Source: Hirsutella rhossiliensis (Eukaryota; Ascomycota; Sordariomycetes; Hypocreales; Ophiocordycipitaceae). From it: a stretch of DNA of 64,000 nucleotides. The translations under genes and the position numbers were made by a program. The DNA is taken from NCBI RefSeq assembly GCF_020360975.1, contig NW_025408679.1, forward strand, positions 310,001 through 374,000, written 5' to 3'. The notes under the pieces were generated by a model that saw only the letters and a list, made by a program, of their open reading frames with translations, ran no database searches and was not told the origin of the DNA. Below are positions 34,901-45,094 of this stretch, in pieces. How positions within the stretch are numbered: the stretch's first letter is position 1; the number at the start of each line of letters is the position of its first letter.

Positions 34901-36704
34901 CGTGCCGGAGTGTCTGGCTCGAGAGGCCGGAGATTGGGGGGTCGAAGTGACTGGGGTAAGCTGGTCGTGTGTCCCCTTTGTAGTTGCATCTCGATGTGCG
35001 CCGGTCGGCAACCGTGATAGCCCTCCAACAATCTCGGTGACAGATTTGAGCCGCATAGCACCAGACGACACACGGGTCACGGGACGCTCCGAGTTTTGTG
35101 CCTGTTCCCTGGGCTGTGGATCTGCAGTGGAAGAGCTTGCGGGCGCATCACAATGCGGTAGACGTGCTCCACTAGGAGACAGGATTGCCTGCTCGAGTAC
35201 CTCGGGCTTGACTTCGTGGGCGTCTAAGTCCATCGCATCTGGAGTCTCTTCATGGCTGTCTGGCACCTCAGTCGAGGGAGGGCGGACAGCCGAGGAAGAT
35301 GAATGACGTTCCGGCTCGCTCAAGGTAGGGGTTGACTTCGGGATATCCTTGGTGACGGCAAGTCGACCCATGTCTGCGTGCGTGATCTCTTCGGAGGTGC
35401 GAACTGCGGTACAGAATTCGGATGCATCCTCTTGCTTGGTTGGTGCAGAAGACTGAAGCGATTCTTGCAACAGCTGATCATTTGCACTTGATCCTTGGTC
35501 CTGGACATCTGTGACACTCGCCGGGCTTCCGGCTTCGTTACCCGCAGCAGATCCCTTTCTCCCGACCACATCGGAATAGCGAGGACCGTCCCGTTCTGGA
35601 CTAGTATCTGTAGATGCGTCGTGCACAGCGGGAGTCGCCGCACTGGGAGCTGTCGAGCCAGGGGTTGACACGGCGTCGGGAACTCGGGGAGGGTCTGCAG
35701 GGAGCTTGATGGAGAGTGGTCCGTTGTCCTTGGCGGCAGCATTGATAGCTTCGACGTCGAGCGCACCGTTCACACTTGCATCACCAGAGTGCAAGCTCGT
35801 GGGTGCATTGCTGGCTGCGTCTTCCGAAGGCGACCCTTTCGTCCCTGGAGGAAACTTGACTTGCGTGTGCCGCTTCGTGGCGCTGTCCCCCTTTGCCACC
35901 CCGTTCGGTTCGCCGTTGGGTCTGGGCGTCGCTGCATCGCCGGCATCTTTTGTCGGGGGTTTGGAGGTCGCAGCGGGCTTCGGGGCGGCTTCAGCAGGTC
36001 GGTCGGGCGTAACAGGGAGAGACGGTTCTCGTGGCTGGGTCATCGGAGTCGGCGTCGCGAGACTCGCAGGCGACAGACTCTCTCCGGCAGTAGCAACGAC
36101 CGGTGCATTCTTCGCCAACGCTGCGTCGGGAGTCTGTGCTTCGCCTCGGACCTCTGATGAATCCTTCCGGGCGATGGAGCCTGGTGCATCCAGCAAGGCA
36201 CAGCCAGTCGCAGCGCTTACAGACTCGGCTACGAGTCGCTTCATCCTCTCCAGTGACATTCGGGGTCTTGAAGGAATATTGAGCTCGTTTAATGCCTTGC
36301 CCCTGCGAAGTGGTCAGTGGGGACATGCATCATGAGTGTATAGCAAGTTGCAAAACGCGCTGGCAGTGAATAAGGCAAAGGCGGCGGGCGAAATAGGGTT
36401 CGCGTGACGTACTGGAGAATGTCGCTGGCTTGTAGGAACTGCCATTCCGCTGGTGTGGCGGCCGGCGCGTCGGGGTTGGCGAAGCCATCGTCGGGTAGAG
36501 GGTCGACCTGGGATGCGACCGCGAAAAGCTCGCGCAGCTTGCGCTTTCGCGATGTCACGATTGCACTGAGCACCATCAGCAACCCAAAAATGGCATCATT
36601 CGAATCGGAAAAATCCGCTCTTTCAAATGGGCAGCAACTTACCTGCACTCATTGCGCCTGGATTGGAGGATCCTTGACAAGTCGGCGTACCCGACCTCAG
36701 TCAT
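31901..36704 (-). CDS. VID21: VID21/EAF1-type NuA4 platform subunit (HSA and SANT domains)
   Basis: Exons 36704-36643, 36565-36413 and 36302-31901 (minus) give 1538 residues. Eaf1/Vid21 is the scaffold that assembles the NuA4 histone H4/H2A acetyltransferase. The N-terminus has RKRKLRELFAVA and EWQFLQASDILQGKALNEL, joined across exons 2 and 3, typical of fungal Vid21. A long serine/threonine/proline-rich region follows. The HSA domain lies at about 650-720 (PPSHWDLLLQEMKWMRTDF, then EERKWKRAVARNLAYA), binding actin and Arp4. The SANT/Myb-like domain lies at about 919-975 (SQWTVAEDDELRGLVREYSY, then NWSLISSML). The C-terminal quarter is alanine- and glutamine-rich, with polyQ runs near residues 1280 and 1435. 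Intron 1 has a GTAAGT donor. It is divergent from SPP2. Confidence 0.92.
32170..32215 (-). repeat. CAG/CTG repeat encoding a polyglutamine tract in VID21
   Basis: A run of CTG triplets on the plus strand (CAG on the coding strand) encodes an uninterrupted glutamine tract near the VID21 C-terminus. Two more Q/H-rich tracts lie at 32680-32760 and 32040-32135. Copy number of such runs commonly varies between strains. Confidence 0.8.
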
Positions 36705-38008
36705 AGCATCGGAGGTCGCGACATTCGTTTGAGGGCCAAACGGATGCACCAGGAGACAGAGCAGGAGGAAGGGAGATGGAGGAAGGGGAGAACAGCGATG
36801 GAAAAGGTGGTGGTTGAGAGACTATTGACGATTTTTTTGCTGCTCTCTGTCGTCGCTGGTCGAGGGTGTCGCCAGCTGGGGGGAGGGAGGGCAGCGTTCA
36901 AAATTTGCCAGGCGGTGATTTCTAGGTTCGGGGGGTTCATAGGGGCGCTGTTAGCGGTTGGGTTGGCGGTGGCATAATAGGCACAGGGGGCGCCGCCCGA
37001 CACGGGAGCTGCAGAGAGGCGGGGAGGGAGGCTAGAGAGGCAGCGGATACAGCGGCTGTTGCGGGGAGGCAAGAGCCACTGCGAGTACCACTGCACTTAC
37101 GGAGCACCCAAGGCGCTAGTAAACACGCTGCGCCTCATGCGCCGACCTGGTGCTGCTAACCTACTGGGAACGGCGAGTGGCTTGAGGCGCACTGTACGGG
37201 TCGAGGCGCACCTAACTCGCGCGTCGCGCTGAGCGTGCGCCTGTTGTTATGACCCGGCCTAGTCGCAGGCAGCTCGGCGAAACTCTTCCCGCCTGTGCGT
37301 GACGAGCAGCTCACACTGTATATCCCTGCATGCGGCCGCGGCTTGGCTCAGCGAAGTTAACTTACTGTACGTCCGTGTCCCGAATACGTAAGTTACAAAG
37401 CACATGAATTTTCTCGTCTTTTCTTTTGATGCATATCATAACGAAAAGCCCACGACGATTGCACCGGCCGACTCGCTCTTGGCGACGACGTGAAAGTAAG
37501 CATCATGCGACAAGAAACATGGCCTCACAAATTGCATCATCGATGTCCGGAAAGTCGTCCTCTCGTGGACTCCCATGTGGTAGCCGACATCGGCGGGATA
37601 CCTGGACTGCAAGAGAGTGTACCTGAGACGGCGCCTCAAACACGCTGTCTGAAGTGGCCGTAAAAATAGGGCCAAGTAGATCCGCATTCTGACCGAGTAG
37701 AAGCTCCTGAAGCATTAGCTCGACCAGCCACAGAATGGAGCGCGCAGGCTTGACTTTAGCCGCATCTGAACGCCACCAGCCACTCGGCGAGGCGGGATTG
37801 ATAGGCGAAAGGTACCTCCGTACCTTATCCGTACTTTTCAGCGCCTCAAACTGTGCAGCTCCAAGAGCTGTAGCCTAGAACGTGGCTTGAGTATCTTATC
37901 GATTCCAAGGTGGATCTCCTTATAATCTCGCCCACCTCCTTCGTAAGTTCCCAGGAACGTCCACTCTCTCATTGCACCTCACAACGACAACGTCGCCCAT
38001 CCATCACC
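36705..38008. promoter_or_regulatory. Divergent promoter region VID21 / SPP2 with GCGCCTCAA motifs
   Basis: The 1.3-kb gap has no supportable gene. It carries three copies of GCGCCTCAA: 37182-37190 (minus), 37631-37639 and 37841-37849 (plus). Related GCGCCTCAT and GCGCCTCGA words lie near 37128 and 37202. AGGTACCT-like words lie near 37810. Confidence 0.5.
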
Positions 38009-39043
38009 ATGTCGGACCACGACAAAGGGCGCGTCGCCATCAAATTCGCCCCGGCACCCTTATACAAGAAGCCGCCTCCCCGTTCCGGCGCGTCGTCCAC
38101 CCTCGGCAAGCGGCCGCGCCCCCATGCCTTTGGAGGCCATGATTCGGACTCGGACAACGACGAGCACCGCCACCACAGAGGACAGCACGAGTTCATCACG
38201 GGATTTGGCGTCGACGGCGCTGAGACGGAGCGCGAACGGAGAGACAAGGAGGCGGCGAGGAGGGAGTTTATCATCCAGAGGCAGCCGAACCGCGACTGGA
38301 GGACCGAGGTGAAAGCGCAGAAACGCGGCAAGAATCTGCTGCCGGAGGAAGCGAGGCAACAACAAAATGGCCATGTCGTCGAGAGGGAGCCTGCAGATCA
38401 AGACAAAGAAATTCAGTGGGGCTTGACGGTCAAGGAGAACAAGACAGAGGAGAACCATGACCGACCCGCCAGCAGCCCACGGGAAGAGAGCCCGGCGAAG
38501 CGAAACGGCCACAGCCAGCAGTATCCAACCCCCGCGCGCACCGCCGACGAAGAAGCCATGGACGCTCTTCTGGGACGCACCCCGACGGCCAAGAAAACCA
38601 TTATCCAGCCCCCGCTCAACGAAGACGACGCCTACCGCCGCGACGCCGCGGCTGCCGGTGCCGAGTCCACGCTCGACGACTACGAGGCCATGCCCGTCGA
38701 GGAGTTTGGCGCCGCGCTGCTCCGCGGCATGGGTTGGAACGGTGAGCCGCGCGGTCCGAAGCCAAAGGAAGCGCGCCGACGGGCCAACCGCCTCGGCCTC
38801 GGCGCAAAGGAGCTCAAGGAGTCTGAGGACTTGGGCGGCTGGGACCAAAAGGGCGGCAAGAAGAAGCGGCCCCGACTGGACGAGTACCGCAGGGAGGAAA
38901 GCAGGCGCAAGGAGAGCCGGAGGAACGAGGACAGCTACAAGAGGGAGCGCGAGCGCGAGCGGGATGGGTATAGAGAGAGGGACAGGGAGAGGGATCGGCA
39001 GAGGGACCGTCATCGTGATCACGACCGCGACCGACGGCGTTGA
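38009..39043 (+). CDS. SPP2: Spp2/GPKOW-type spliceosome activation factor (G-patch)
   Basis: A single exon gives 344 residues. Spp2 is the G-patch cofactor of the DEAH helicase Prp2 and acts at catalytic activation of the spliceosome. The G-patch block lies at about 224-250 with MPVEEFGAALLRGMGWNGE and nearby GLGAKE. The N-terminus has the family's IKFAPAPLYKKP-like start (compare I-x-F-x-L in Spp2 proteins) and a basic segment FIIQRQPNRDWR. The C-terminus is a long mixed-charge region of RE/RD repeats (KRERERERDGYRERDRER), probably disordered. No KOW motif as in human GPKOW is evident, as expected for the shorter fungal form. The ATG at 38009 is chosen over an upstream in-frame ATG at 37910 because similarity starts here and the upstream stretch looks like untranslated leader. 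Confidence 0.85.
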   Translation: MSDHDKGRVAIKFAPAPLYKKPPPRSGASSTLGKRPRPHAFGGHDSDSDNDEHRHHRGQHEFITGFGVDGAETERERRDKEAARREFIIQRQPNRDWRTEVKAQKRGKNLLPEEARQQQNGHVVEREPADQDKEIQWGLTVKENKTEENHDRPASSPREESPAKRNGHSQQYPTPARTADEEAMDALLGRTPTAKKTIIQPPLNEDDAYRRDAAAAGAESTLDDYEAMPVEEFGAALLRGMGWNGEPRGPKPKEARRRANRLGLGAKELKESEDLGGWDQKGGKKKRPRLDEYRREESRRKESRRNEDSYKRERERERDGYRERDRERDRQRDRHRDHDRDRRR

Positions 39044-39364
39044 GGGTGGGAAAAGGGCGCCAGCACTTGTTGCCCAGGCACGCTGCGTTTCTGGAAATGA
39101 GCGGGCGGTGTTGCATATAATCGGATTCACCCTTTCTCGAGGAGGTACGACACATCACGACCATGATTTGATTCGCTGGGACGGGTTTCTCCAGCAAGGA
39201 GTTGGGGCAAGATTTTGTATTCAAGGCATGAATGCTTCGGGGGTATATACAAGCTCACCCAAGGCGCCTGGACGTCTATAAATGCATACTCGTGTGCTGC
39301 CGTCTCGCTCTGCCTGCCGTCTCTTTATCAAATCGAACCAAGTGTGATGATGCGCTCTCGAGCC
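39044..39364. other. Short intergenic DNA between convergent genes
   Basis: About 320 bases shared by the 3' ends of SPP2 (+) and the glucosyltransferase (-). I see nothing else in it. Confidence 0.55.
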
Positions 39365-42300
39365 TCACTCATTCATCTTCTCGCACGCGCCCACGACCTC
39401 GTCGAGGTGCGTGCCAGCCTTCAGCTGCGCCAAACACTCCCGCGCAACGTCCACGTCCTCGAACATGAGCCCCATATCCATCCGCACGCGGTCGTACCGG
39501 CCGGCCAGCCCACGGCGCTGCTGATCGATGACTTTGCGCTTGAGCTGGCGCATGACGCGCCATCCAGCCACGACCTTGTCCTCGAGGCTGCTGGCGTCGC
39601 CGCCGAGCTCGCGCCGCTCACGCTGGCCCTGGGCGATGCGCGCACGGCGCACACGGGCCTGGGGCCGCCGCCGCCGCCGCTCGGCCTGCTTGACCAGGCC
39701 CTGCAGGGTGAAGCCGAGGGGGCTGACGACGGCCGACGTCGACTTGAGCACCAGGCCGCCAAGCCCCATGGCCGTGCCCTTTGCGAAGCCCGCCATGCCG
39801 CTGGCTCGGGCGCCGCGCAGGGGGAGGCGCACCACGCCCGTGACGCCGTCGTAGATGCCGTGCACCAGCTCCTTGCGCGACGCGATGAGGCCTGATCGGA
39901 AGCCTGTGATGCGCATTGGTCGTCGCACCGTGTCGTCCCCGTACAGACGCGGGGCGTTGTGGAAACCCTGAGCCAGCGCGAGCGTCAGGCCCGCGGGCGC
40001 CTTGGTGATGGCCCACGCCGTTTTCCCCACGCTGGTTGCGATGTCGCTGAGATACTTGTCCGGGCCGGGGCCGGTCATGGGGGCATCGGCGATGGTGTCC
40101 TGGGAATCTTCCGAGTGGCGTATGTTGGCGGCGGCGGCCTCGCCCTTGTGCTCTTTGTTTCGGCGGTGATTGCTTCGCCTCACGTGGATCCTCTTCTTGG
40201 CCGTCACGCCCAGTCGATAGGGCATGCCGCCGATGCCGCGAAGAATGCCCTTGGCCGTGCCCGTCAGCGAGCCCGCCACGCCCGTGACGGGCTCGCCGGG
40301 CCCTTCAAAGTCGTTCCACTCTGCGTGCCGCAGCAGCCGCAGCTTCTTCCAGCACAGCATTCCGCTGCCGACCAAGATGTCCGCCGCCAGCGGGCTCAGC
40401 CGCACGTGCGTGTCCTTGAGCCTCCACGCCGCGATCCGGTCCCGCAGGATGGAGCAGCGCATGCTGTTGGGCCCCTGCAGGTTGAGGTGGCTATGAACGG
40501 CCTTTACGGCGTTTTGCGCGCCGTCGCCGTCGCGCTCAATCGATGCCGCAATCGTGCCCGCGGCTTGCCTGGCGTCCTCAGTCAGGCAGTACTTGATGCC
40601 GTCGGCCAGCTTGTCGGCGTCCAGGTACTTGTATGGCACGGGCTCCGGTCCCGCGCCCGCGCTCGCAACCATGCTGCCCCAGAAATGCTGGTCACCGAAG
40701 AAGGGGACAATCATGGTCGGCAGCCCGCACTTGAGGGCGATTGCCGTGGTCCCGGCGCCACCGTGGATCACACACGCCTTGACCCTGGGGAAGAGCCAGT
40801 CGTGCGGCGTGTTGTCAAGGAGGAAGACGTTTTCGGGGGCGTGGTCGCCTCCAAAGCCGCCCCAGCCCTTGGACACCAAGGCGCGGACGCCCGCCTGTTT
40901 CACTGCCTCGAAAATCATGATGGTGAAGCGATCGGGATCGTCCACGACGATGGAGCCGAAGCCAATGTAGATGGGGGGCTCCCCTGCGTCCAGGAACTCT
41001 TCGAGGTCTTTTGGCGGCTTGAATGCCGAGGCCAGGTCGAGGAAGACGAACCCGGACACGTTGATTTCGTCTCCCCAGTCCTTTGGTTTGGGCACCAGGC
41101 TTGGGGACCACAGATACGTGAAGGGAACGTGTAGACGGTATGTCGCTCCCGGGGCCCAGATTGTCGACACAGGGTCCAGGCCAAGTGTCCTGACGCGAAA
41201 GTGGTTGACGAGGTCCCCGAGCCCCTGCCAGACCATCATCTCGACGAGCGGGTACGAGATGAAGTTTGTATAGCCCGGGTCCTTGTTTGACTTTTTGATG
41301 CTCGCCAGCGGATGCGGAAAGTCTTGAGTAGGGGTGTAGGGGAAAGTGAAGATGAGATGCAGCGGAATGCCCAGCGCCTCGGCGCAATGAATGTGTGCGA
41401 AGCTTGGCGGATTCGCAATGATGGCATCCGCAACAAAGTCGTCCTGGCCCTCGTCGCGGACCGCCTTGGGATCCTGGCCCTTTAGTTGCTCGCCGTCCGA
41501 GGCGTTGATGCAGGCCCTCCAAAAGCCCTCGAACATCTCGGCCATGGCATCTCTCCGCCTCCCAATCTCCCCGGCCCGGACCGTCTCGAGCGAGGGGATC
41601 ATGCCCGGATTCTTGACCATGAAGGACATGAGCTCTGACGGGTCGCCGCCGACGGAGAAGAACTCGAGCCCCGAGTCCTTTTCGACAAAGTCGCGAAAGG
41701 CCGGGTGCGTGGCTATGCGCACGCGGTGCCCGTAGTCGTCCTTGAGGACCTTGCCGATGCGAAGAAACGGCTGCGCATCGCCGCGCGAGCCAATGACCAT
41801 GATGACAATGTTGAGGCGGGGCTGGGGGTCGATGTTGGGCGCGGTGCGCGGCGAGGCCTCCTGATTCTCCCTGGGAGCGGACTCGGCGCTTGGTGTCTCC
41901 TTCATGCTCTTTGCCTTTGATATACTCTGACGAGCCGCGGTGCCAAGCGCCTTGGCAATGTAGCCCGTGTTTGCCGTCTCGTTGATGGTGATGCGAAGCC
42001 GACCGTCCTTTTTGATCTTGCCCGAGGTCTGGTAATTGGCATTGCCAACCGAGAAGCGGCGGTACCGCTGGCCGTGGTCCACCAGAGCCTCCTTTCTTTG
42101 CATCTTGCCCGAAAGGCTTTCGGTTCGGTTGCGGCCAAGCTTGCGGGCCCGGTCATTGTCACGCTGCTCGCCGGGCCCGTCCTCGGACGAGTTGGACGTC
42201 TCGGTGAGGCATCCTCGGAGGCTCCCATCGCGAGTTTCTCCGTTCAGGTCCGTCGTCCCATCTTCCTTGGCCGAGGGAAGCGACGGCGAGGACTGCGACG

Positions 42301-42559
42301 CGGCGCACCCGAGCGGCTCTGTAGTGCGCAGCTTGGTGCGGGCCGACGGGCTCGTCTGAGATCTCGCTCCGTCCAAGCAAGCTCCGGGCATGGTAGACTC
42401 CTCGGGGGAGTGGATAGGCGGCGGCACGCGCTTGGGATACACGACTTGGCCATCGGGCGACATGAGCAGCGACGCGTGCCGCGGCGAGTCGTTGTCCGGT
42501 CGATGCCCGTCTACAACGACGACGCCGCCGTCGGCCGGAGCCGCCTCGACATGTCCCAT
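39365..42559 (-). CDS. Sterol-type UDP-glucosyltransferase (GT1/GT28 family)
   Basis: One exon gives 1064 residues from MGHVEAAPADGG. The enzyme should transfer glucose from UDP-glucose to a lipid acceptor, as sterol 3-beta-glucosyltransferases do. The acceptor is not provable here. The N-terminal glycosyltransferase-28 domain starts near residue 250 (NIVIMVIGSRGDAQPFL). The C-terminal sugar-nucleotide domain has YIGFGSIVVDDP, TPHDWLFPRVKACVIHGGAGTT (about 585-605) and PFFGDQHFWG. The PH and GRAM domains of Atg26 are absent; instead there is a disordered 250-residue N-terminus. A 350-residue C-terminal part follows with glycine/alanine repeats (GVAGSLTGTAKGILRGIGGM, GMAGFAKGTAMGLGGLV), like VPS13/ATG2-C-type amphipathic tails. 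The frame stays open to an ATG at 42772, but that stretch looks like leader. Confidence 0.87.
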   Translation of the reverse strand: MGHVEAAPADGGVVVVDGHRPDNDSPRHASLLMSPDGQVVYPKRVPPPIHSPEESTMPGACLDGARSQTSPSARTKLRTTEPLGCAASQSSPSLPSAKEDGTTDLNGETRDGSLRGCLTETSNSSEDGPGEQRDNDRARKLGRNRTESLSGKMQRKEALVDHGQRYRRFSVGNANYQTSGKIKKDGRLRITINETANTGYIAKALGTAARQSISKAKSMKETPSAESAPRENQEASPRTAPNIDPQPRLNIVIMVIGSRGDAQPFLRIGKVLKDDYGHRVRIATHPAFRDFVEKDSGLEFFSVGGDPSELMSFMVKNPGMIPSLETVRAGEIGRRRDAMAEMFEGFWRACINASDGEQLKGQDPKAVRDEGQDDFVADAIIANPPSFAHIHCAEALGIPLHLIFTFPYTPTQDFPHPLASIKKSNKDPGYTNFISYPLVEMMVWQGLGDLVNHFRVRTLGLDPVSTIWAPGATYRLHVPFTYLWSPSLVPKPKDWGDEINVSGFVFLDLASAFKPPKDLEEFLDAGEPPIYIGFGSIVVDDPDRFTIMIFEAVKQAGVRALVSKGWGGFGGDHAPENVFLLDNTPHDWLFPRVKACVIHGGAGTTAIALKCGLPTMIVPFFGDQHFWGSMVASAGAGPEPVPYKYLDADKLADGIKYCLTEDARQAAGTIAASIERDGDGAQNAVKAVHSHLNLQGPNSMRCSILRDRIAAWRLKDTHVRLSPLAADILVGSGMLCWKKLRLLRHAEWNDFEGPGEPVTGVAGSLTGTAKGILRGIGGMPYRLGVTAKKRIHVRRSNHRRNKEHKGEAAAANIRHSEDSQDTIADAPMTGPGPDKYLSDIATSVGKTAWAITKAPAGLTLALAQGFHNAPRLYGDDTVRRPMRITGFRSGLIASRKELVHGIYDGVTGVVRLPLRGARASGMAGFAKGTAMGLGGLVLKSTSAVVSPLGFTLQGLVKQAERRRRRPQARVRRARIAQGQRERRELGGDASSLEDKVVAGWRVMRQLKRKVIDQQRRGLAGRYDRVRMDMGLMFEDVDVARECLAQLKAGTHLDEVVGACEKMNE

Positions 42560-43227
42560 GACGACTGTTCTCGGATCGCAAACCGCGCGAAGGGAGCCGC
42601 TGACACGCCTTCTTCGTCGTCGCTGAGGCCCGCGAGATGGGATGTATTGGCTTTGTCGGATTGGCCGGGGCGAGGGATCAATATCCCGCGTAGCAGCAGC
42701 GACCGGCGGGGCCGTTGCCAAGTCAAGTAGAGTTATGTACGTATATGCATGCGTGGCGTGCATGCAGGCCATGTCGTGTCATATGCAGGCACCGGCGTGG
42801 TGTAGACTGTAGAATGCTGTCGAGTCTCTCCTTATGTATAGGTACTGTAAGCATCTTGACAAAGTGTGCGTGGTGGCCTGCAAGCTTTTCACAACAAGAC
42901 GGCAGGAGGCATGCCAGATCGGATATCAAGGATGGCAATCACGGCATGACATCACCGCCGCAAAGCCTGGTTCCATCCGCCAGCAATGGATCCGCAGCCA
43001 CATGTCTCGGCCTGTGGCGGTCGGCTCGCGCCGGCCAGCCCTCGCGTCACTCGGCCCCTGCACGTCCCATGTCGGAGGCCCAGACGGCTTTGAATCAATT
43101 TCGCCTCCCTTCCCAATCGCCATCCCTCATCCACATCGATTCCATCATCCGTTTGTTAAACCGACGCCCGTGACACGACGGCCCTTGACCGCCAGCCTTC
43201 CGACACTCGTACATACATGCTACATAT
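42560..43227. other. Intergenic region, Ybp 3' end to glucosyltransferase promoter
   Basis: About 670 bases between two minus-strand genes. It includes a TGCATGC-rich patch near 42745-42770 and no gene that I can support. Frames here end in proline/serine-rich nonsense typical of GC-rich intergenic DNA. Confidence 0.5.
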
Positions 43228-45094
43228 TCACTGAAGAGGCACCCGTCCCAGCACGTCCGTCAGGATACCCAGCTGCATCAGACTGCCCGCGTCCGCGTCC
43301 ACTCCCTCGACGCCCTCCTTCTCCACCATCGCCGACAGCCTCTTGGCCGCCTGCAGCAAGGGGTCGACGTACCGATGCTCAATGGCCGCCGCCATTCCTG
43401 CCGGCGCCAGGTCCCTGTACTCGTCACCCCCGTACAGAAACAGCGCAAAGTTGGCCACCTGCAGCAGCAACGGCGAGCTTTGCGTCCAAAACTCCAGCAG
43501 CGCCTCCCCGTCGGCGTCCGCCAGGTGCGTCAAGTCGGGAAACATGGTGTACTGGAGCGACTCCAGGCACTCGGGGCTGCTGAACCTGCCCTTGGACCCC
43601 GCCTTCTTTGCCGCCACCATTTCCTCGCGCAGCCACGAGACAGCGCACGCCTGTAGCGACGAAAACATGCAATTCTCCAGCAAGTCTTCCAAGATGGTGA
43701 GCCTGTCGTCCTCGTCCGGGTCCGTGTGCAGGACAATCCCCGCCATGACCGTCGCTGCATTGCGAACACGCAGGTTCGGATGGAAGACGGAGACAAGAGT
43801 CAACAGATGATGGTAGGCCATGAAGCCCGGCCCTGAGCCGTCGGCGCCTTTGCCTGTGCCTGAGCCTGCCGATATGCGTTTTTGACCATCGAGCCATATC
43901 GCAATGACAACGAGCGCTTCGATTGTGCCGGGATTGCTCGTGACCTGTGCCTGCGGATCCTCCTCGCCCAGGTATTTCTTCATCAGCAGGTGGTGGTCGG
44001 GGAACATGTACATGTCGGGTCTCGGCTGGTCTGCGTCGAAAACATCTCCGGCGAAGATGCAGTAGGCCAAGAGGCATAGCAAGCCACCCGTCGACAGCTT
44101 GATTTCCTCTGGCTTCTGGGGGTCGACGTCGGCAGATAAGGGATCTCTGCGGATCGGCCCTTGCAGAGCATCGTCGAGTCTGGGGAGGAAGCCATAGGGA
44201 AGGTCCAGATCGCCAGCGGCTGCCTGAGAGTGTGTCAGTAGCGCCCACGCGGGGGACGGGGTGTGAACTGACCACCAGCTGTCCGACCAGGGCATCCCTG
44301 GCCCGTAGCTCGTCTTGTTGCTTGAATGCTTGCATCATGGTGATTCTGCCGGGCACTATCCTCTCTGGATACGTAAACTCAAGAAGCCTCGAGGCCCATT
44401 CCAGGCCGTTGGAATTGACGTAGGCCTCGATGACACATGTGATGAAAGACTGAAGGAGACGCTTCATGGCTTCGGGCTCGTTTGCGTTTGGGGAATCGGA
44501 ATGGTCAGCTTCTGGGTCTGGCGCACTGCTTGTCGAGTCGCCTTGCTGGAACGGCGTTTCCAGCAGGGTGCTCGACTGTCGGGTCGGCAGCGGCGGACGC
44601 TTCTGGCCCGACATGGAGCGGACGAGGGCGATGACGGCGGCGGTGGCCTCGGCGCTGGAGGGATCGTAGGAGCGGTAGACGGTTTCGAGAGTCGTGTGCA
44701 GGAAGCGCGAGGGTGCCTTGACCTGCAACCTCGAGTGAAGGATGCCGAGCATGCCGCAGAGCGTCACAAACGCCCTGTCCGCCTCGGCGCCCTCGTCCTC
44801 GGCGCCGGCAATGGCGTCCATGACCTGGAGCACCTTGAGGATGACTTCGCGGGGGTTGCCGAGGCGAGCAATGCTCCTGAGGCACTCGTCGCTGCCCGGC
44901 ACGGCAATCAGCATCTCCACCAGGTCCCAGCCAATGTCGCCTGTGAGTTCGACATCTTCCAGTATCTCCTGAAGCGCGGGGAGGATATCGGGCGACAGAG
45001 ACTTGTCGATGATTGTGAGGTAGGTGAAGCGGTCGGTGGCGGGAGGCTTGGACTCCTTGAGCCGCTGGATGGCTTGGTCGGCACTCGTCATCAT
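43228..45094 (-). CDS. Ybp1/Ybp2-family protein (glomulin/ALF4-like helical repeat)
   Basis: Exons 45094-44273 and 44223-43228 (minus), with a 49-nt intron (GTCAGT donor, CTCTCAG acceptor), give 605 residues. The family (Kinetochor_Ybp2) includes yeast Ybp1, which binds the Yap1 redox regulator and is needed for its oxidation by peroxide, and Ybp2, linked to kinetochores. Which role applies here is unknown. Evidence includes the all-helical character with leucine-rich segments (DKSLSPDILPALQEILEDVE, GDIGWDLVEMLIAVPGS), the TYPERIVPG-like central motif, LSTGGLLCLLAYCIFAGD and the C-terminal GFMAYHHLLTLVSVFHPNLR, then VRNAATVMAGIVLH. Two adjacent methionines start the frame. No catalytic motif is present. 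An acidic serine stretch (residues about 180-205) is probably disordered. Confidence 0.82.

Noticed and set aside
39959..41134. 391-codon frame antisense to the glucosyltransferase
   Set aside because: The sense strand has clear glycosyltransferase motifs; the antisense frame has none.
42560..42772. N-terminal extension of the glucosyltransferase (71 codons)
   Set aside because: It begins with repetitive MACMHATHAYTY-like codons from a TGCATG-rich patch and looks like untranslated leader.
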